The notes: a model not told the origin generated them from the sequence alone. A DNA stretch of 64,000 bases from Gammaproteobacteria bacterium (GCA_021773355.1 JAJFKE010000038.1:1-64000), one strand, 5' to 3'; positions 55,041 through 64,000 are shown, numbered from the stretch's first letter. Program-made: numbers and translations.

Positions 55041-55754
55041 ATGCTAAAGCTGCATAACATTGAAAAAATATACCGTGCCAGTGATGTTGAAACCACAGCA
55101 TTGAATAATATAAATATCGAGATCAAATCCGGCGAGTTTGTCGCCATCATGGGTCCCTCAGGTTGTGGAAAATCCACCTTACTGAACGTAATCGGTATGC
55201 TGGATAACCCGGACCGCGGCAATTACTTTTTCAACGATGAGGACGTTGCTGCTTACAATGAGGACAAACTGAGCGAAATTCGCAAGCACAACATCGGCTT
55301 TATTTTTCAATCATTCAATCTAATCGATGAACTCTCTGTGTTTCAGAATATCGAGCTCGCTCTGCTTTATCACAATATTCCCAGCAAAGAACGCAGAAAC
55401 CGTGTCAATGCGGTAATGGATAAGGTGGGCGTGGCCCATAGATCAGGACATATGCCCAGCCAATTGTCTGGGGGACAACAGCAACGGGTCGCCGTGGCAA
55501 GGGCGGTAGTAGGAAACCAATCACTCATTCTTGCCGATGAACCCACCGGTAATCTCGATTCCGGCCATGGCCAGGAAGTCATGGAAATGCTACAGCGACT
55601 TAACAGCGAAGGAACAACCATCATCATGGTCACCCATAGTCCATCCCATGCTGATTTCGCTCAGCGAACGATCAACTTGTTTGATGGCGCGGTGGTAACA
55701 GAGGATCAACGCATATACCCGGACTATACCGAAAGCCGATCAGTCTTTACCTGA
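55041..55754 (+). CDS. ABC transporter ATPase of system 3 (MacB/LolD type)
   Basis: The 237-residue ATPase has Walker A GPSGCGKST (38-46), signature LSGGQQQR, Walker B LILADEPTGNLD and H-loop MVTHSPS. GAAGGAAG precedes ATG 55041. It heads the system 3 exporter operon, diverging from the regulator gene. Its sequence is closer to the system 2 ATPase (FNLIDELSVFQNIELALLY against FNLIDELTVYENVELPLIY) than to that of system 1, which fits the shared kinase type of systems 2 and 3. Confidence 0.92.
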   Translation: MLKLHNIEKIYRASDVETTALNNINIEIKSGEFVAIMGPSGCGKSTLLNVIGMLDNPDRGNYFFNDEDVAAYNEDKLSEIRKHNIGFIFQSFNLIDELSVFQNIELALLYHNIPSKERRNRVNAVMDKVGVAHRSGHMPSQLSGGQQQRVAVARAVVGNQSLILADEPTGNLDSGHGQEVMEMLQRLNSEGTTIIMVTHSPSHADFAQRTINLFDGAVVTEDQRIYPDYTESRSVFT

Positions 55755-55831
55755 ACAGTTTCAATTCAGATATTGGACTCGAAAATAGTCACTCGGCCTA
55801 CTCATTAATACAACTCACAGGAATGAAGAAT

Positions 55832-56227
55832 ATGAGTTTTAGGAATATCTTACTTGCTTTAACTCTTTGCACAGGACTTAGCTCCTGTGTCATTAAACTT
55901 GATGAGGCAGCATGGAACACCAGGGAAGACGATCTTTCAACATCAACTGCGCGAAACTCGTTCGAGCGTAGAGCCCATCGTAATAGCGAAACTATCCAAA
56001 ACCTGGTTTTAGGAACAAGGAAAACTGAAGTTGTGAGCGCATTGGGTAGGGCCGATTTCTCTGAGGCATTTTCAAGGGCGGGAGAAAACTACCAAATTCT
56101 GTATTACCGAACTCATCAGGTTCGATCCGATAGCAGCACAAGCAAAGACGAAACAACCCCTTTGGTATTCAAGGACGAGTCTTTACTGGGCTGGGGTGAG
56201 AACTCCCTATCTGCGGCACTAAATTGA
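55832..56227 (+). CDS. DUF3192-type lipoprotein
   Basis: The 131-residue lipoprotein has a short signal (LLALTLCTGLSSC) whose lipobox cysteine is residue 19. The residue after it is Val, which favours release to the outer membrane. The mature part matches DUF3192: IQNLVLGTRKTEVVSALG, FSEAFSRAGENYQILYYRT, then TPLVFKDESLLGWGE. AGGA (55819-55822) is 9 bases from ATG 55832 but touches the upstream ATG 55823, so I chose 55832. It lies between the ATPase and the first permease, as a built-in part of the system 3 operon. The fold is BamE/OmlA-like by family; its role here is unknown. Confidence 0.85.
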   Translation: MSFRNILLALTLCTGLSSCVIKLDEAAWNTREDDLSTSTARNSFERRAHRNSETIQNLVLGTRKTEVVSALGRADFSEAFSRAGENYQILYYRTHQVRSDSSTSKDETTPLVFKDESLLGWGENSLSAALN

Positions 56228-56268
56228 AAACCAATACTGTGCGTCGCAAAAACTAAGCGAGACGAGTC

Positions 56269-58791
56269 ATGTTAAGGAATTATTTTGTTACAGCAGTCAA
56301 TAACCTACTAAAGAACAAGCTCTATAGCTTGATTAACGTCACCGGGCTGGCCATCGGCCTGGCAGCTTGCATCTTGATTTCTCTGTATGTACTTAACGAA
56401 CTTTCCTATGACAGACACTGGCAGGATGCGGAAAAAATCTATCGCCTAAATACCGAGCTTCGCCTTCCAGGAAGGGATGCAGAAAAAGTGGCCCAGGTAT
56501 CAGGGCCTACTCTAGGCTATTTCCAAAATTATTTCTCCAGCGAAATCGAGACCGGTAGTCGAGTCTTGCAATTGAACGCTGAAATTGAAATCGACGGCAA
56601 TCGATTCGAAGAAAGCACTATGTGGGTCGACGCAGAATTCACCACACTATTTCAACTCGACGTGATCGCCGGCAGTCTGGAATCCACTTTGCAAAATAAC
56701 AGCGGCATAGCTCTCAGCACAGAGTTGGCGACCAGATTTTTTGGTGAGACAGATCCTCTCGGGCAACGAATTTCAATAGCCAGATCCACCTTGGTCAGAG
56801 ATTTTCAAGTCACCGCAGTGTATGAACAACCCGAGCAAAACACCGCACTAAGTTTGCCCGCACTGGCCTTACTGGACGAGAACGAAATAGCCGGCATCAT
56901 GCCCTATTTTCTCAATCCCGGCGCGCCAAGAACCGCTACCTTTGTAAAGTTAAATTCGTCTACTGATTCCGAATTGCTAGCGAGCCAAGTGCCCGAGTTT
57001 ATGAGTCAGTTAGCCCTGCAACTCGGTGTGGAAGATAGCGGCGAAGTTGCTTTCAATCTTCAAGCCCTGACCAATGTTCACCTGAACCCCTTTGGCGTTG
57101 GCGAGTTCAAGACACCGGGCAACAAAACCACGGTGTTGGTTTTTACGGCTATCTCGGTACTGGTTATCTTAATTGGCTGCATAAATTTTATTACCCTAAC
57201 TACTGCCAGGGCGACTTCCAGAGCGAAGGAAGTTGCTATGAGAACAGCCCTGGGAGCAAGGCGCTATCAGTTGGTAGTTCAATTCTTAGGAGAGTCTTTT
57301 CTCGTGGTTTTAGCCGCGATATTTCTGGCTATTGTGACGGTAGAGCTGCTATCTCCATTTATTGAAGGGCTCGTGGGCGTGACTCTTGATATCCCCTACT
57401 CAAATCCAATGACCTACATCGCGTTATCTGCTTTGCTTTTATTCATTGGCATAATCTGTGGCTTATACCCCGCTGTTATTCTTTCCAGTTTCAGGCCCGC
57501 CCTGGCACTCAAGGCTAACAGTTCTCAAACCACCCAGGGCTCATCGGTGGTGCGTAGTCTGCTGGTTATTTTTCAATTCACCGTATCCATAGCTCTCATT
57601 ATTTCCACCATCGTGATTGTTTGGCAGGCAAGCTACGCCATTCGCGGCAACCACGGTTTCAATCAGGAAAATCTGTTGATGATAGAGGGACTTTCAAGAG
57701 ACAGAGTGGCGGATAAAAAAGCCTTACTTAAACAGGAGTTACTCAATTTGGAAGAGGTAAGTAATGTGACTCTGGCCTCGGAACAGGCGATGCAATTTAG
57801 AAACACGTTTAGCCGAATAACGCTATTACCCGATAGCCAACTTAGCAATCTGGATGGCATCGATTTTGAAGTTGAGTCCTGGATTGCCAATTCTTCCGCA
57901 ATAGGGGTGTTGAATATAGACAAAGACTTTTTTGACACCTATGAGATGCCCCTGGTGGCGGGCCGTTACTACGACGAGCGCTATGTTACAGACGGCATGC
58001 CTGTTCCTGACGCGAACAATAGCGGGCAAATCCTGAAGGGCAGCATTGTCATCAATCAAAGTGCGGTAAGGCAGCTTGGCCTTGCCTCTGCTGCGGATGC
58101 AGTAGGCCGGATGGCGCGCATGATAGCGGGTGGTGACGACGACAATATTGTCTTCGCAGACCTTACCATAATTGGAATAGTAAGCGATTCACAGTTTCAT
58201 GGTTTACACAGACCCGCTCAAGCCGAAGTATTCATTCTTGCGCCAGATAGAACCACGACCCTCACGCTTCGATTTGGAGACGATCCATTGCTGGCTATGG
58301 AACAAGTGGAAGCTGCCTGGCGATCGGTGATGGGGAATGAGCTGTTGATAACAAATTTTGTTAGCCAGGCCATGTTGAACGAACTTCGTCAGGAGCGTAG
58401 CGAAGCGCGTATGTTGAGTAGCTTCGCAATGCTAGCCATCGTAATTGCCTGTCTCGGCTTATACGGGCTGGCTTCTTTTACCGTTGAAAAACGCATCAAG
58501 GAAATCGGTCTGCGCAAAGCGCTTGGCGCGAGAGTCAAGGACATTGTCAGGCTGCTGCTCTGGCAATTTTCAAAACCGATACTGATTGCAAACCTGATCG
58601 CCTGGCCTATCACGATTGGCTTAATGCTCAGCTGGCTGCAACGATTTCCATTTCAGATCGATAGCTGGTTGCTACTGCCACTTTGCCTGTTCGCTGGTAT
58701 CGTGACGCTGATTATCGCGGCCGCGACGGTGGCCGAGCATTCGAGAAGAGTTGCACGAAGAAGTCCTATCCAGGCACTACGCTATGAATAA
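56269..58791 (+). CDS. Fused MacB/FtsX-like permease 1 of system 3
   Basis: At 840 residues this is the longest permease in the window. It opens MLRNYFVTAVNNLLKNKLYS, with SYDRHWQDAEKIYRL after segment 1. Segment 2 ends INFITLTTARATSRA; the coupling motifs are SRAKEVAMRTALGAR (RT for RK) and KRIKEIGLRKALGAR. WQFSKPILIANLIAWPITI and RFPFQIDSW follow, and the tail is SPIQALRYE. It starts 41 bases after the lipoprotein gene. Its start, segment 2 and tail are close to those of the next two genes, so the three look like tandem copies. Confidence 0.9.
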   Translation: MLRNYFVTAVNNLLKNKLYSLINVTGLAIGLAACILISLYVLNELSYDRHWQDAEKIYRLNTELRLPGRDAEKVAQVSGPTLGYFQNYFSSEIETGSRVLQLNAEIEIDGNRFEESTMWVDAEFTTLFQLDVIAGSLESTLQNNSGIALSTELATRFFGETDPLGQRISIARSTLVRDFQVTAVYEQPEQNTALSLPALALLDENEIAGIMPYFLNPGAPRTATFVKLNSSTDSELLASQVPEFMSQLALQLGVEDSGEVAFNLQALTNVHLNPFGVGEFKTPGNKTTVLVFTAISVLVILIGCINFITLTTARATSRAKEVAMRTALGARRYQLVVQFLGESFLVVLAAIFLAIVTVELLSPFIEGLVGVTLDIPYSNPMTYIALSALLLFIGIICGLYPAVILSSFRPALALKANSSQTTQGSSVVRSLLVIFQFTVSIALIISTIVIVWQASYAIRGNHGFNQENLLMIEGLSRDRVADKKALLKQELLNLEEVSNVTLASEQAMQFRNTFSRITLLPDSQLSNLDGIDFEVESWIANSSAIGVLNIDKDFFDTYEMPLVAGRYYDERYVTDGMPVPDANNSGQILKGSIVINQSAVRQLGLASAADAVGRMARMIAGGDDDNIVFADLTIIGIVSDSQFHGLHRPAQAEVFILAPDRTTTLTLRFGDDPLLAMEQVEAAWRSVMGNELLITNFVSQAMLNELRQERSEARMLSSFAMLAIVIACLGLYGLASFTVEKRIKEIGLRKALGARVKDIVRLLLWQFSKPILIANLIAWPITIGLMLSWLQRFPFQIDSWLLLPLCLFAGIVTLIIAAATVAEHSRRVARRSPIQALRYE

Positions 58792-58800
58792 GGAATGATC

Positions 58801-61299
58801 ATGTTTAAGAACTATTTTGTGACGGCACTTAATAACCTGCTAAAAAACAAACTCTATAGCGCAATTAATATAGCCGGGCTAGCCGTAGGTTTGTCCGCCT
58901 GTATTTTAATTACCTTATATGTACAGGACGAACTTTCATACGACAAACACTGGGCGAAGTCCGAATCGATCTACCGATTAAATATGACGTTTACGGTTCC
59001 AGGCCAAGCTCCTATTACTGCCGGCTGGGTGCCCGGTCGAGCGCTGCCTGCCTTACGCAGTTTTTTCCCCGGCGAGTTCGATGCAGGGAGCCGGATACTA
59101 TCTCTCGATGTAGACATTAAAATTGGAAATAACAGCTTCAACCAGGAGGTCAATTGGGTTGACCAACAGTTCACCGAACTATTTGATTTAGAGGTGACCG
59201 CTGGCGACCTGAGTCGTAGTCTGCAAAACACCAACAGCATTGCCTTGAGCCAAGACCTGGCTGTTAGATTATTCGGCAATGACTCACCGATTGGAGAAGT
59301 GTTCTCCTTGATCCGCGGTGAATCAACGAAGGACTATCAAGTCGCAGCGGTGTACCGCGCCCCAAAAAATTCCGAGTTATCGCTTCCTGCGATAACCCTA
59401 TTGGACGAGAACGAATTCAAGCAAGATCCCAGCTTTTTCAACAACTGGTTTAGCCAATCCATGCATCTCTATTTGCTGGTTGAAAACGACCTAAATAGAA
59501 ACCGTATTGAATCAGAACTAGCCAATTTTACCAGGCAAAATATTCAGATTCCCGAGGCGTTTTCACTCGGCGGAGCCAACGATTCTAGCGAAGTCATTAG
59601 TTTTGAGCTGCAAGCCTTAACGGATATTCGACTCGAAGGGCGCACTGTGCCCGGCGTCAATGGAACCAGGCAAACTGTTCTCATTTTCTCATCTATCTCT
59701 GTACTGGTGCTGTTGGTAGGCTCGATAAATTTCATGATCCTGACCATTGCTCGAGCAAGTCAGCGTAGCCGCGAGGTTGCCATGAGGAAAACCCTGGGCG
59801 CCAAGCGCCAACAACTGATTTTTCAATTCCTCGGCGAGTCAATTTTACTTACTCTGTTAGCTACCCTGATCGCCTTAGCACTGACAGAAACGCTCATGCC
59901 AGGCTTCGGCAGTTTTCTGGAAAAAGAATTGGACATTGATTATGCAGCGACAGGCACATTGCTGTCACTTCTGACCCTGGTAGTGGGAGTAGGATTAATA
60001 GGGGGAATATATCCAGCCTTCGTGCTTTCTGCCTATCACCCAGCTCATACCCTGAAATCCAATCGCTCGAGCGAGGCCAAAGGAATATCCTTTTTCAGAA
60101 ATGCCCTGGTGATCTTTCAGTTCACGGTATCTGTATCACTGATTATCGCCACGGCTGTCGTGTATGGACAGACGGCTTTTTCCAGTAATAGAGACCCGGG
60201 ATTTAATAAGAACAATCTACTAGTCATCGAGGACGTGGATAGATCAACGGTCAATGATAGAAAAGATAATCTTGCCCAAGAGCTTGCAACTATTAATGCA
60301 GTAAGCGATGTCACTCTCTCATCGGCAAAGGTCATGGCAAACCATAGAAATCACCTTCCCGTTAGTCCCCCGGCTGATTCTCAGGCGGTTGGCAATGGGG
60401 CGGTTGAGAACGTTAGTTTATTGTATGTTGTTGTAGGCCATGACTTTTTTGAAACCTACCAAATACCACTGCTTGCCGGGCGCTACTATAGTCGCGAGTT
60501 CAGCAGCGATCTTTTTCCAATGCTGGATGGCGAAGAACTAAGTAGTAACGTCGTGGTCAACGAAAGCGCTGTGACCAGTCTGGGCCTGGGATCTGCAGAA
60601 AACGCTCTGGGCAAAATTATTCGCAGCCCGCGGCAGACTGAAGCTGGGGTGTCCTTCATCAATTTGACAATCGTGGGTGTTGCCAAAGATGTGCAATTTC
60701 TTAGCGTAAATGAAGTACCGGAACCTGCGTTCTTTCCGCTGGCCCCAGATTCTGATTCCCTGTCCTATATTACACTTCGATACAACGGAGATTCCGAGCA
60801 AATACTACGGGAAGTAACAGGTAAATGGGATGCCGTTATTGGCAACGAAGTGCTGATTACCGATTTCATCGAGACGGAAATTGATCGGCAACTACAGCAA
60901 ACAAGAACCGAAGCTACCCTCCTCGGTGGATTTTCATTGCTCGCAATCTCCATCGCCTGCCTGGGGCTGTTTGGCGTAGCTACCTTCGTGGTCGAACGTC
61001 GCACCAAGGAACTGGGAATAAGAAAAGTCATGGGCGCAAAAGTAAAAGACATCGTCTACCTGCTGGTGTGGCAATTCTCAAAACCGGTATTCTTCGCCAA
61101 CCTCATCGCCTGGCCTCTGTCTGCATGGTTAATGCTGAATTGGTTGCAGCGCTTTCCATATCAGATAAACAACTTATTGCTAATACCCTTCTGCATAGTC
61201 GCCGGTGTAGTCACTCTATCAATCGCGTTTTTGACCGTAGCGGGCAACACGCGAAAGATCGCGCGACGAAGCCCCATCCAGGCACTACGGTACGAATGA
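58801..61299 (+). CDS. Fused MacB/FtsX-like permease 2 of system 3
   Basis: The 832-residue permease could start at ATG 58795, but AAGGA at 58790-58794 is spaced for ATG 58801, giving MFKNYFVTALNNLLKNKLYS, as in its sister downstream. SYDKHWAKSESIYRL follows segment 1. Segment 2 ends INFMILTIARASQRS; the coupling motifs are QRSREVAMRKTLGAK and RRTKELGIRKVMGAK. WQFSKPVFFANLIAWPLSA and RFPYQINNL follow, with tail SPIQALRYE. The ribosome site overlaps the stop of the preceding gene, so translation is coupled. Confidence 0.9.
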   Translation: MFKNYFVTALNNLLKNKLYSAINIAGLAVGLSACILITLYVQDELSYDKHWAKSESIYRLNMTFTVPGQAPITAGWVPGRALPALRSFFPGEFDAGSRILSLDVDIKIGNNSFNQEVNWVDQQFTELFDLEVTAGDLSRSLQNTNSIALSQDLAVRLFGNDSPIGEVFSLIRGESTKDYQVAAVYRAPKNSELSLPAITLLDENEFKQDPSFFNNWFSQSMHLYLLVENDLNRNRIESELANFTRQNIQIPEAFSLGGANDSSEVISFELQALTDIRLEGRTVPGVNGTRQTVLIFSSISVLVLLVGSINFMILTIARASQRSREVAMRKTLGAKRQQLIFQFLGESILLTLLATLIALALTETLMPGFGSFLEKELDIDYAATGTLLSLLTLVVGVGLIGGIYPAFVLSAYHPAHTLKSNRSSEAKGISFFRNALVIFQFTVSVSLIIATAVVYGQTAFSSNRDPGFNKNNLLVIEDVDRSTVNDRKDNLAQELATINAVSDVTLSSAKVMANHRNHLPVSPPADSQAVGNGAVENVSLLYVVVGHDFFETYQIPLLAGRYYSREFSSDLFPMLDGEELSSNVVVNESAVTSLGLGSAENALGKIIRSPRQTEAGVSFINLTIVGVAKDVQFLSVNEVPEPAFFPLAPDSDSLSYITLRYNGDSEQILREVTGKWDAVIGNEVLITDFIETEIDRQLQQTRTEATLLGGFSLLAISIACLGLFGVATFVVERRTKELGIRKVMGAKVKDIVYLLVWQFSKPVFFANLIAWPLSAWLMLNWLQRFPYQINNLLLIPFCIVAGVVTLSIAFLTVAGNTRKIARRSPIQALRYE

Positions 61300-61309
61300 G
61301 GAATAGGCC

Positions 61310-63805
61310 ATGTTTAAAAACTACTTTGTGACAGCAATAAATAATCTAGTAAAAAACAAACTCTATAGCGCGATAAATATTTGTGGGCTGGCAATAGGAT
61401 TAGCCTCCTGTATTTTGATTGTGCTTTATGTTCAAGACGAAACATCCTATGACAAACATTGGCAGAACGCCGAGCGAATTTACCGTGTTAATAAGACTAT
61501 CGAGTTTACCGCAGGAACTCTCGACAGAGGTTCATTTACATCAATATTGGCACAACCAGCATTGAGTCAATATTTTGCGGAGGAAATAAGCAACAGCATC
61601 CAGATATTTCAATTCTCAGGCGTAGTTTTCCAAAGAGACACACAAACATTTGCTGAAAACCATGCTTTTGTAGATGGACAATTCTTAAACATATTTCCAT
61701 TGGAAGTTGTCGACGGAGATCTAGAAGCGGCCCTGCAAGACCCCAGCAGTATCGCGCTGAGCCAAGAATCCGCTAGCAAGATGTTTGGCAGCGAAAATCC
61801 TATTGGTGAAGTACTTGCTGTCGACGTGTTCGGCCGAGCTATTGAATTACGGGTGGCGGCAATCTACCGGCAGCCGGTCGAGAATTCCATTCTGGATTTA
61901 CCTTCAATAAGCAAAATTAGAGAAACCACTAGAGGGGTTCTAGGTGCCTGGCAATCACAGTCAGTTAAAACCTATATACAACTTGGGCCTGAGGTCGATT
62001 TTGAGCAATTTAGTGCCCTACTTCCTGATTTCATCGATCAGAATATTGATATATCAGCAATGATGGCGGGATCAGAAGTAAAACCCAGCGACAGAATAAG
62101 TTATGACTTGCAGAATATTAGTGATATTCACCTGAATTCAGCTTTTGATGATTCCAGAGCCGGTGGAAGTAGTACTGCGGTGCTGACATTCGCTGCAATA
62201 GCCGTTCTTGTCCTTTTAATTGGCAGCATCAATTTTACGATTTTGACAACTGTCAAGGCCACTCAACGCGCCCGTGAGGTGGCAATGCGAAAGGTGGTTG
62301 GGGCTCGTCGTCGTCAGCTAATCGTTCAATTCCTGGGAGAGTCCTTTATTATTGTGCTGCTGTCGATGTTGTTAGCACTGGTGGCTGTTGAGTTGGTACT
62401 GCCGGTTTTCGAATCCTTTGTGAATAAAAGCTTGGACGTGTCCTACTCCAATCCGGAAACCTATCTGTCATTACTATTGCTTTTGTTAATTGTTAGTTTC
62501 ATCGGCGGTCTATATCCGGCCTTTGTGTTATCCCGATTTCGTCCAGCGAGCACCCTAAAAGCCAATCGCTCGACAGATACCAAAGGAGCAATGGTGTTAA
62601 GAAATGCACTGGTTATTTTCCAGTTTACCGTGTCCATCGCGTTAATCATTGCAACCTCTGTCGTCTATATTCAGATTAATTACTCTAATTCACGCGACCC
62701 GGGATTCAACAAAGAAGGTTTGATTGGCTTGTCGAGTATGTTCAGTTTGGATGCCGGACAGAAAAGCGCGTTGAAGCAGGAATTACTTGCTCTCCCTGCG
62801 GTAAGCCAGGCAAGTTTTTCCGTTTTTGGACCCATGCAAGGAGGCTATAATATTATTGCCTATACCAGAAAAGGATTGGGGGCAGAGCCTTCACCTATAA
62901 TGCTGCCAACATTCCATATTGATTCCGATTTTTTTGACACCTATGAAATACCACTTCTTGCGGGACGTTATTATGAGCAGGAGCGCGATCAATCGTTAAC
63001 ATACATTCAACAGCAGCAGACAGTCGATACCTATGATCAAGACATTATCGATGTGAACACGGTGTTGAATAGTTCCGCTGCCAGGCTGCTGGGTTTTAAC
63101 TCGGCGCAAGAGGCCATTGGAAAAGACCTGGGTTCGTCGGTAGAGGTTAACTCGCCCCGCGGCGACGTGGTCAATTTGACTATAGTGGGAGTCGTTGCGG
63201 ATGTTCAATTCAGCGGTTTGCGTACTTTGCCAAGACCTGAGATATATACCCTCTCGCCTAGCCAAACCAACTATTTGACGCTACGATTTCAAGGCAACCG
63301 CCAAACTCTGCTTGCTCAAATTCAATCAGTTTGGGAAAACGTGGTAGGAGACACAACAGCGGACACAGTTTTCATTAATCAAGCAATGCAACAGCAGTTT
63401 TCTCAAGAACGTACAGAGGCATTGATATTGGTGAATTTCTCACTGCTGGCGATATCCATAGCCTGCCTTGGCTTATTCGGTTCAGCTTCTTTCACCGTGG
63501 AGCGACGCACCAAAGAGATCGGCTTGCGCAAAGTGATGGGAGCCAAAGTCAAAGACATAGTGAGGCTCCACGTCTGGCAATTTTCAAAACCAATCTTGAT
63601 GGCAAATTTGTTTGCCTGGCCTATTGCCGTGTGGGCTATGTTGAACTGGTTACAGCAATTCCCTTACCAGATAGATAGCTGGTTATTAGGGCCGCTTTGC
63701 ATCGCTGCAGGATTCATAGCGCTGGCTATTTCTTGGCTAACTGTAGCGATTAATACAACTAGGGTTGCACGTGGGAGCCCCATACAAGCACTGCGATATG
63801 AATAA
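61310..63805 (+). CDS. Fused MacB/FtsX-like permease 3 of system 3
   Basis: The 831-residue permease begins 10 bases after the previous stop behind AGGAATAGG, opening MFKNYFVTAINNLVKNKLYS. SYDKHWQNAERIYRV follows segment 1. Segment 2 ends INFTILTTVKATQRA; the coupling motifs are QRAREVAMRKVVGAR and RRTKEIGLRKVMGAK. WQFSKPILMANLFAWPIAV and QFPYQIDSW follow, and the tail is SPIQALRYE. It is the last gene in the window; no adaptor gene follows in the remaining 195 bases. Confidence 0.9.
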   Translation: MFKNYFVTAINNLVKNKLYSAINICGLAIGLASCILIVLYVQDETSYDKHWQNAERIYRVNKTIEFTAGTLDRGSFTSILAQPALSQYFAEEISNSIQIFQFSGVVFQRDTQTFAENHAFVDGQFLNIFPLEVVDGDLEAALQDPSSIALSQESASKMFGSENPIGEVLAVDVFGRAIELRVAAIYRQPVENSILDLPSISKIRETTRGVLGAWQSQSVKTYIQLGPEVDFEQFSALLPDFIDQNIDISAMMAGSEVKPSDRISYDLQNISDIHLNSAFDDSRAGGSSTAVLTFAAIAVLVLLIGSINFTILTTVKATQRAREVAMRKVVGARRRQLIVQFLGESFIIVLLSMLLALVAVELVLPVFESFVNKSLDVSYSNPETYLSLLLLLLIVSFIGGLYPAFVLSRFRPASTLKANRSTDTKGAMVLRNALVIFQFTVSIALIIATSVVYIQINYSNSRDPGFNKEGLIGLSSMFSLDAGQKSALKQELLALPAVSQASFSVFGPMQGGYNIIAYTRKGLGAEPSPIMLPTFHIDSDFFDTYEIPLLAGRYYEQERDQSLTYIQQQQTVDTYDQDIIDVNTVLNSSAARLLGFNSAQEAIGKDLGSSVEVNSPRGDVVNLTIVGVVADVQFSGLRTLPRPEIYTLSPSQTNYLTLRFQGNRQTLLAQIQSVWENVVGDTTADTVFINQAMQQQFSQERTEALILVNFSLLAISIACLGLFGSASFTVERRTKEIGLRKVMGAKVKDIVRLHVWQFSKPILMANLFAWPIAVWAMLNWLQQFPYQIDSWLLGPLCIAAGFIALAISWLTVAINTTRVARGSPIQALRYE

Positions 63806-63824
63806 AAAATGAGCTGGGGCTAGG

Positions 63825-63935
63825 TTCTGTTGTAGCCAAACAAACACCAACATCTGCCCCTTGAACATATCGGATTACGGCAATACCTCAATCTGGTAAA
63901 TATGGCTGATATTTCTACACGCACTCTTATAAAAC
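63825..63935 (-). pseudogene. Possible IS6-family 3' end relic
   Basis: GGTTCTGTTGTAGCCAAAC at 63825 resembles the terminal repeat of some IS6-family elements (GGTTCTGTTGCAAA type). The minus strand leading to it reads QIEVLP, a stop, then SDMFKGQM, faintly like the KGxEVMRxxxKGQ end of IS6 transposases. The match is weak and broken by a stop. It is listed because a clear IS6 relic lies at the other edge of the window. Confidence 0.28.
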
Positions 63936-64000
63936 CTTACCATCTGGCTAGAAATTGGCTAATCTAAGGCCAAATAATCCTCCACCCCATGCAAACCTTT

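Noticed and set aside
8576..63805. A CRISPR array or a polyketide/peptide synthetase cluster as an explanation for the repetitive structure
   Set aside because: The repetition is of whole permease genes with diverged sequence; there are no short regular repeats with spacers and no biosynthetic modules.

Overview
The window is almost entirely one type of machinery: MacB/FtsX-like ABC exporters and the two-component systems that appear to control them. I count 19 permease genes (17 fused, about 790-840 residues, and 2 half-size, 417 and 429 residues), 3 ABC ATPases, 2 periplasmic adaptor proteins, 3 sigma54-dependent NtrC-type response regulators and 3 histidine kinases. There are also one SAM methyltransferase, a DUF4252 secreted protein, a DUF3192 lipoprotein, and relics of an ATPase, a permease and insertion sequences. 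Base composition is moderate. Cell-envelope features (MacA-like adaptors, a lipoprotein with a gammaproteobacterial-type DUF3192 domain, sigma54 promoters) suggest a Gram-negative gammaproteobacterium, perhaps marine. That placement is inference.

Region by region. (1) 1-734: the 5' end of an IS110-type transposase, a decayed IS6-type transposase, then a sigma54 promoter. (2) System 1, 735-7937, one tight + strand operon: adaptor, ATPase, two half-size permeases, regulator, kinase. (3) 7938-8575: a convergent gap holding a decayed ABC ATPase. (4) System 2 left arm, 28644 down to 8576 on the minus strand: ATPase, permease, adaptor, then six more permeases with a permease scar between two of them. 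(5) 28645-29218: the divergent control region. (6) System 2 right arm, 29219-50789 on the + strand: regulator and kinase, then five permeases, a methyltransferase and two more permeases, with two internal sigma54 promoters. (7) 50790-51930: DUF4252 gene. (8) System 3: kinase and regulator on the minus strand (54703-51931), then divergently an ATPase, a DUF3192 lipoprotein and three tandem permeases (55041-63805). (9) The last 195 bases hold no gene, but possibly another IS6 end.

How it may work. Each fused permease carries two MacB-like halves (8 membrane segments in all) and so could form a complete membrane part with an ATPase dimer. System 2 offers 14 such permeases but only one ATPase and one adaptor, so the ATPase is probably shared. 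The three kinases have two membrane helices with almost no periplasmic loop, a topology known from intramembrane-sensing kinases that read the state of a partner transporter. Five sigma54 promoters precede the transporter operons. System 2 promoters share a palindrome, TGTTTC-N5-GAAACA, placed 61-62 bases upstream of the -24 box at all three promoters. System 3 has a different paired motif, TGTTC-N6-GTACA. I read this as three parallel regulons in which a transporter-coupled kinase activates its own exporter set. The substrates cannot be read from the sequence.
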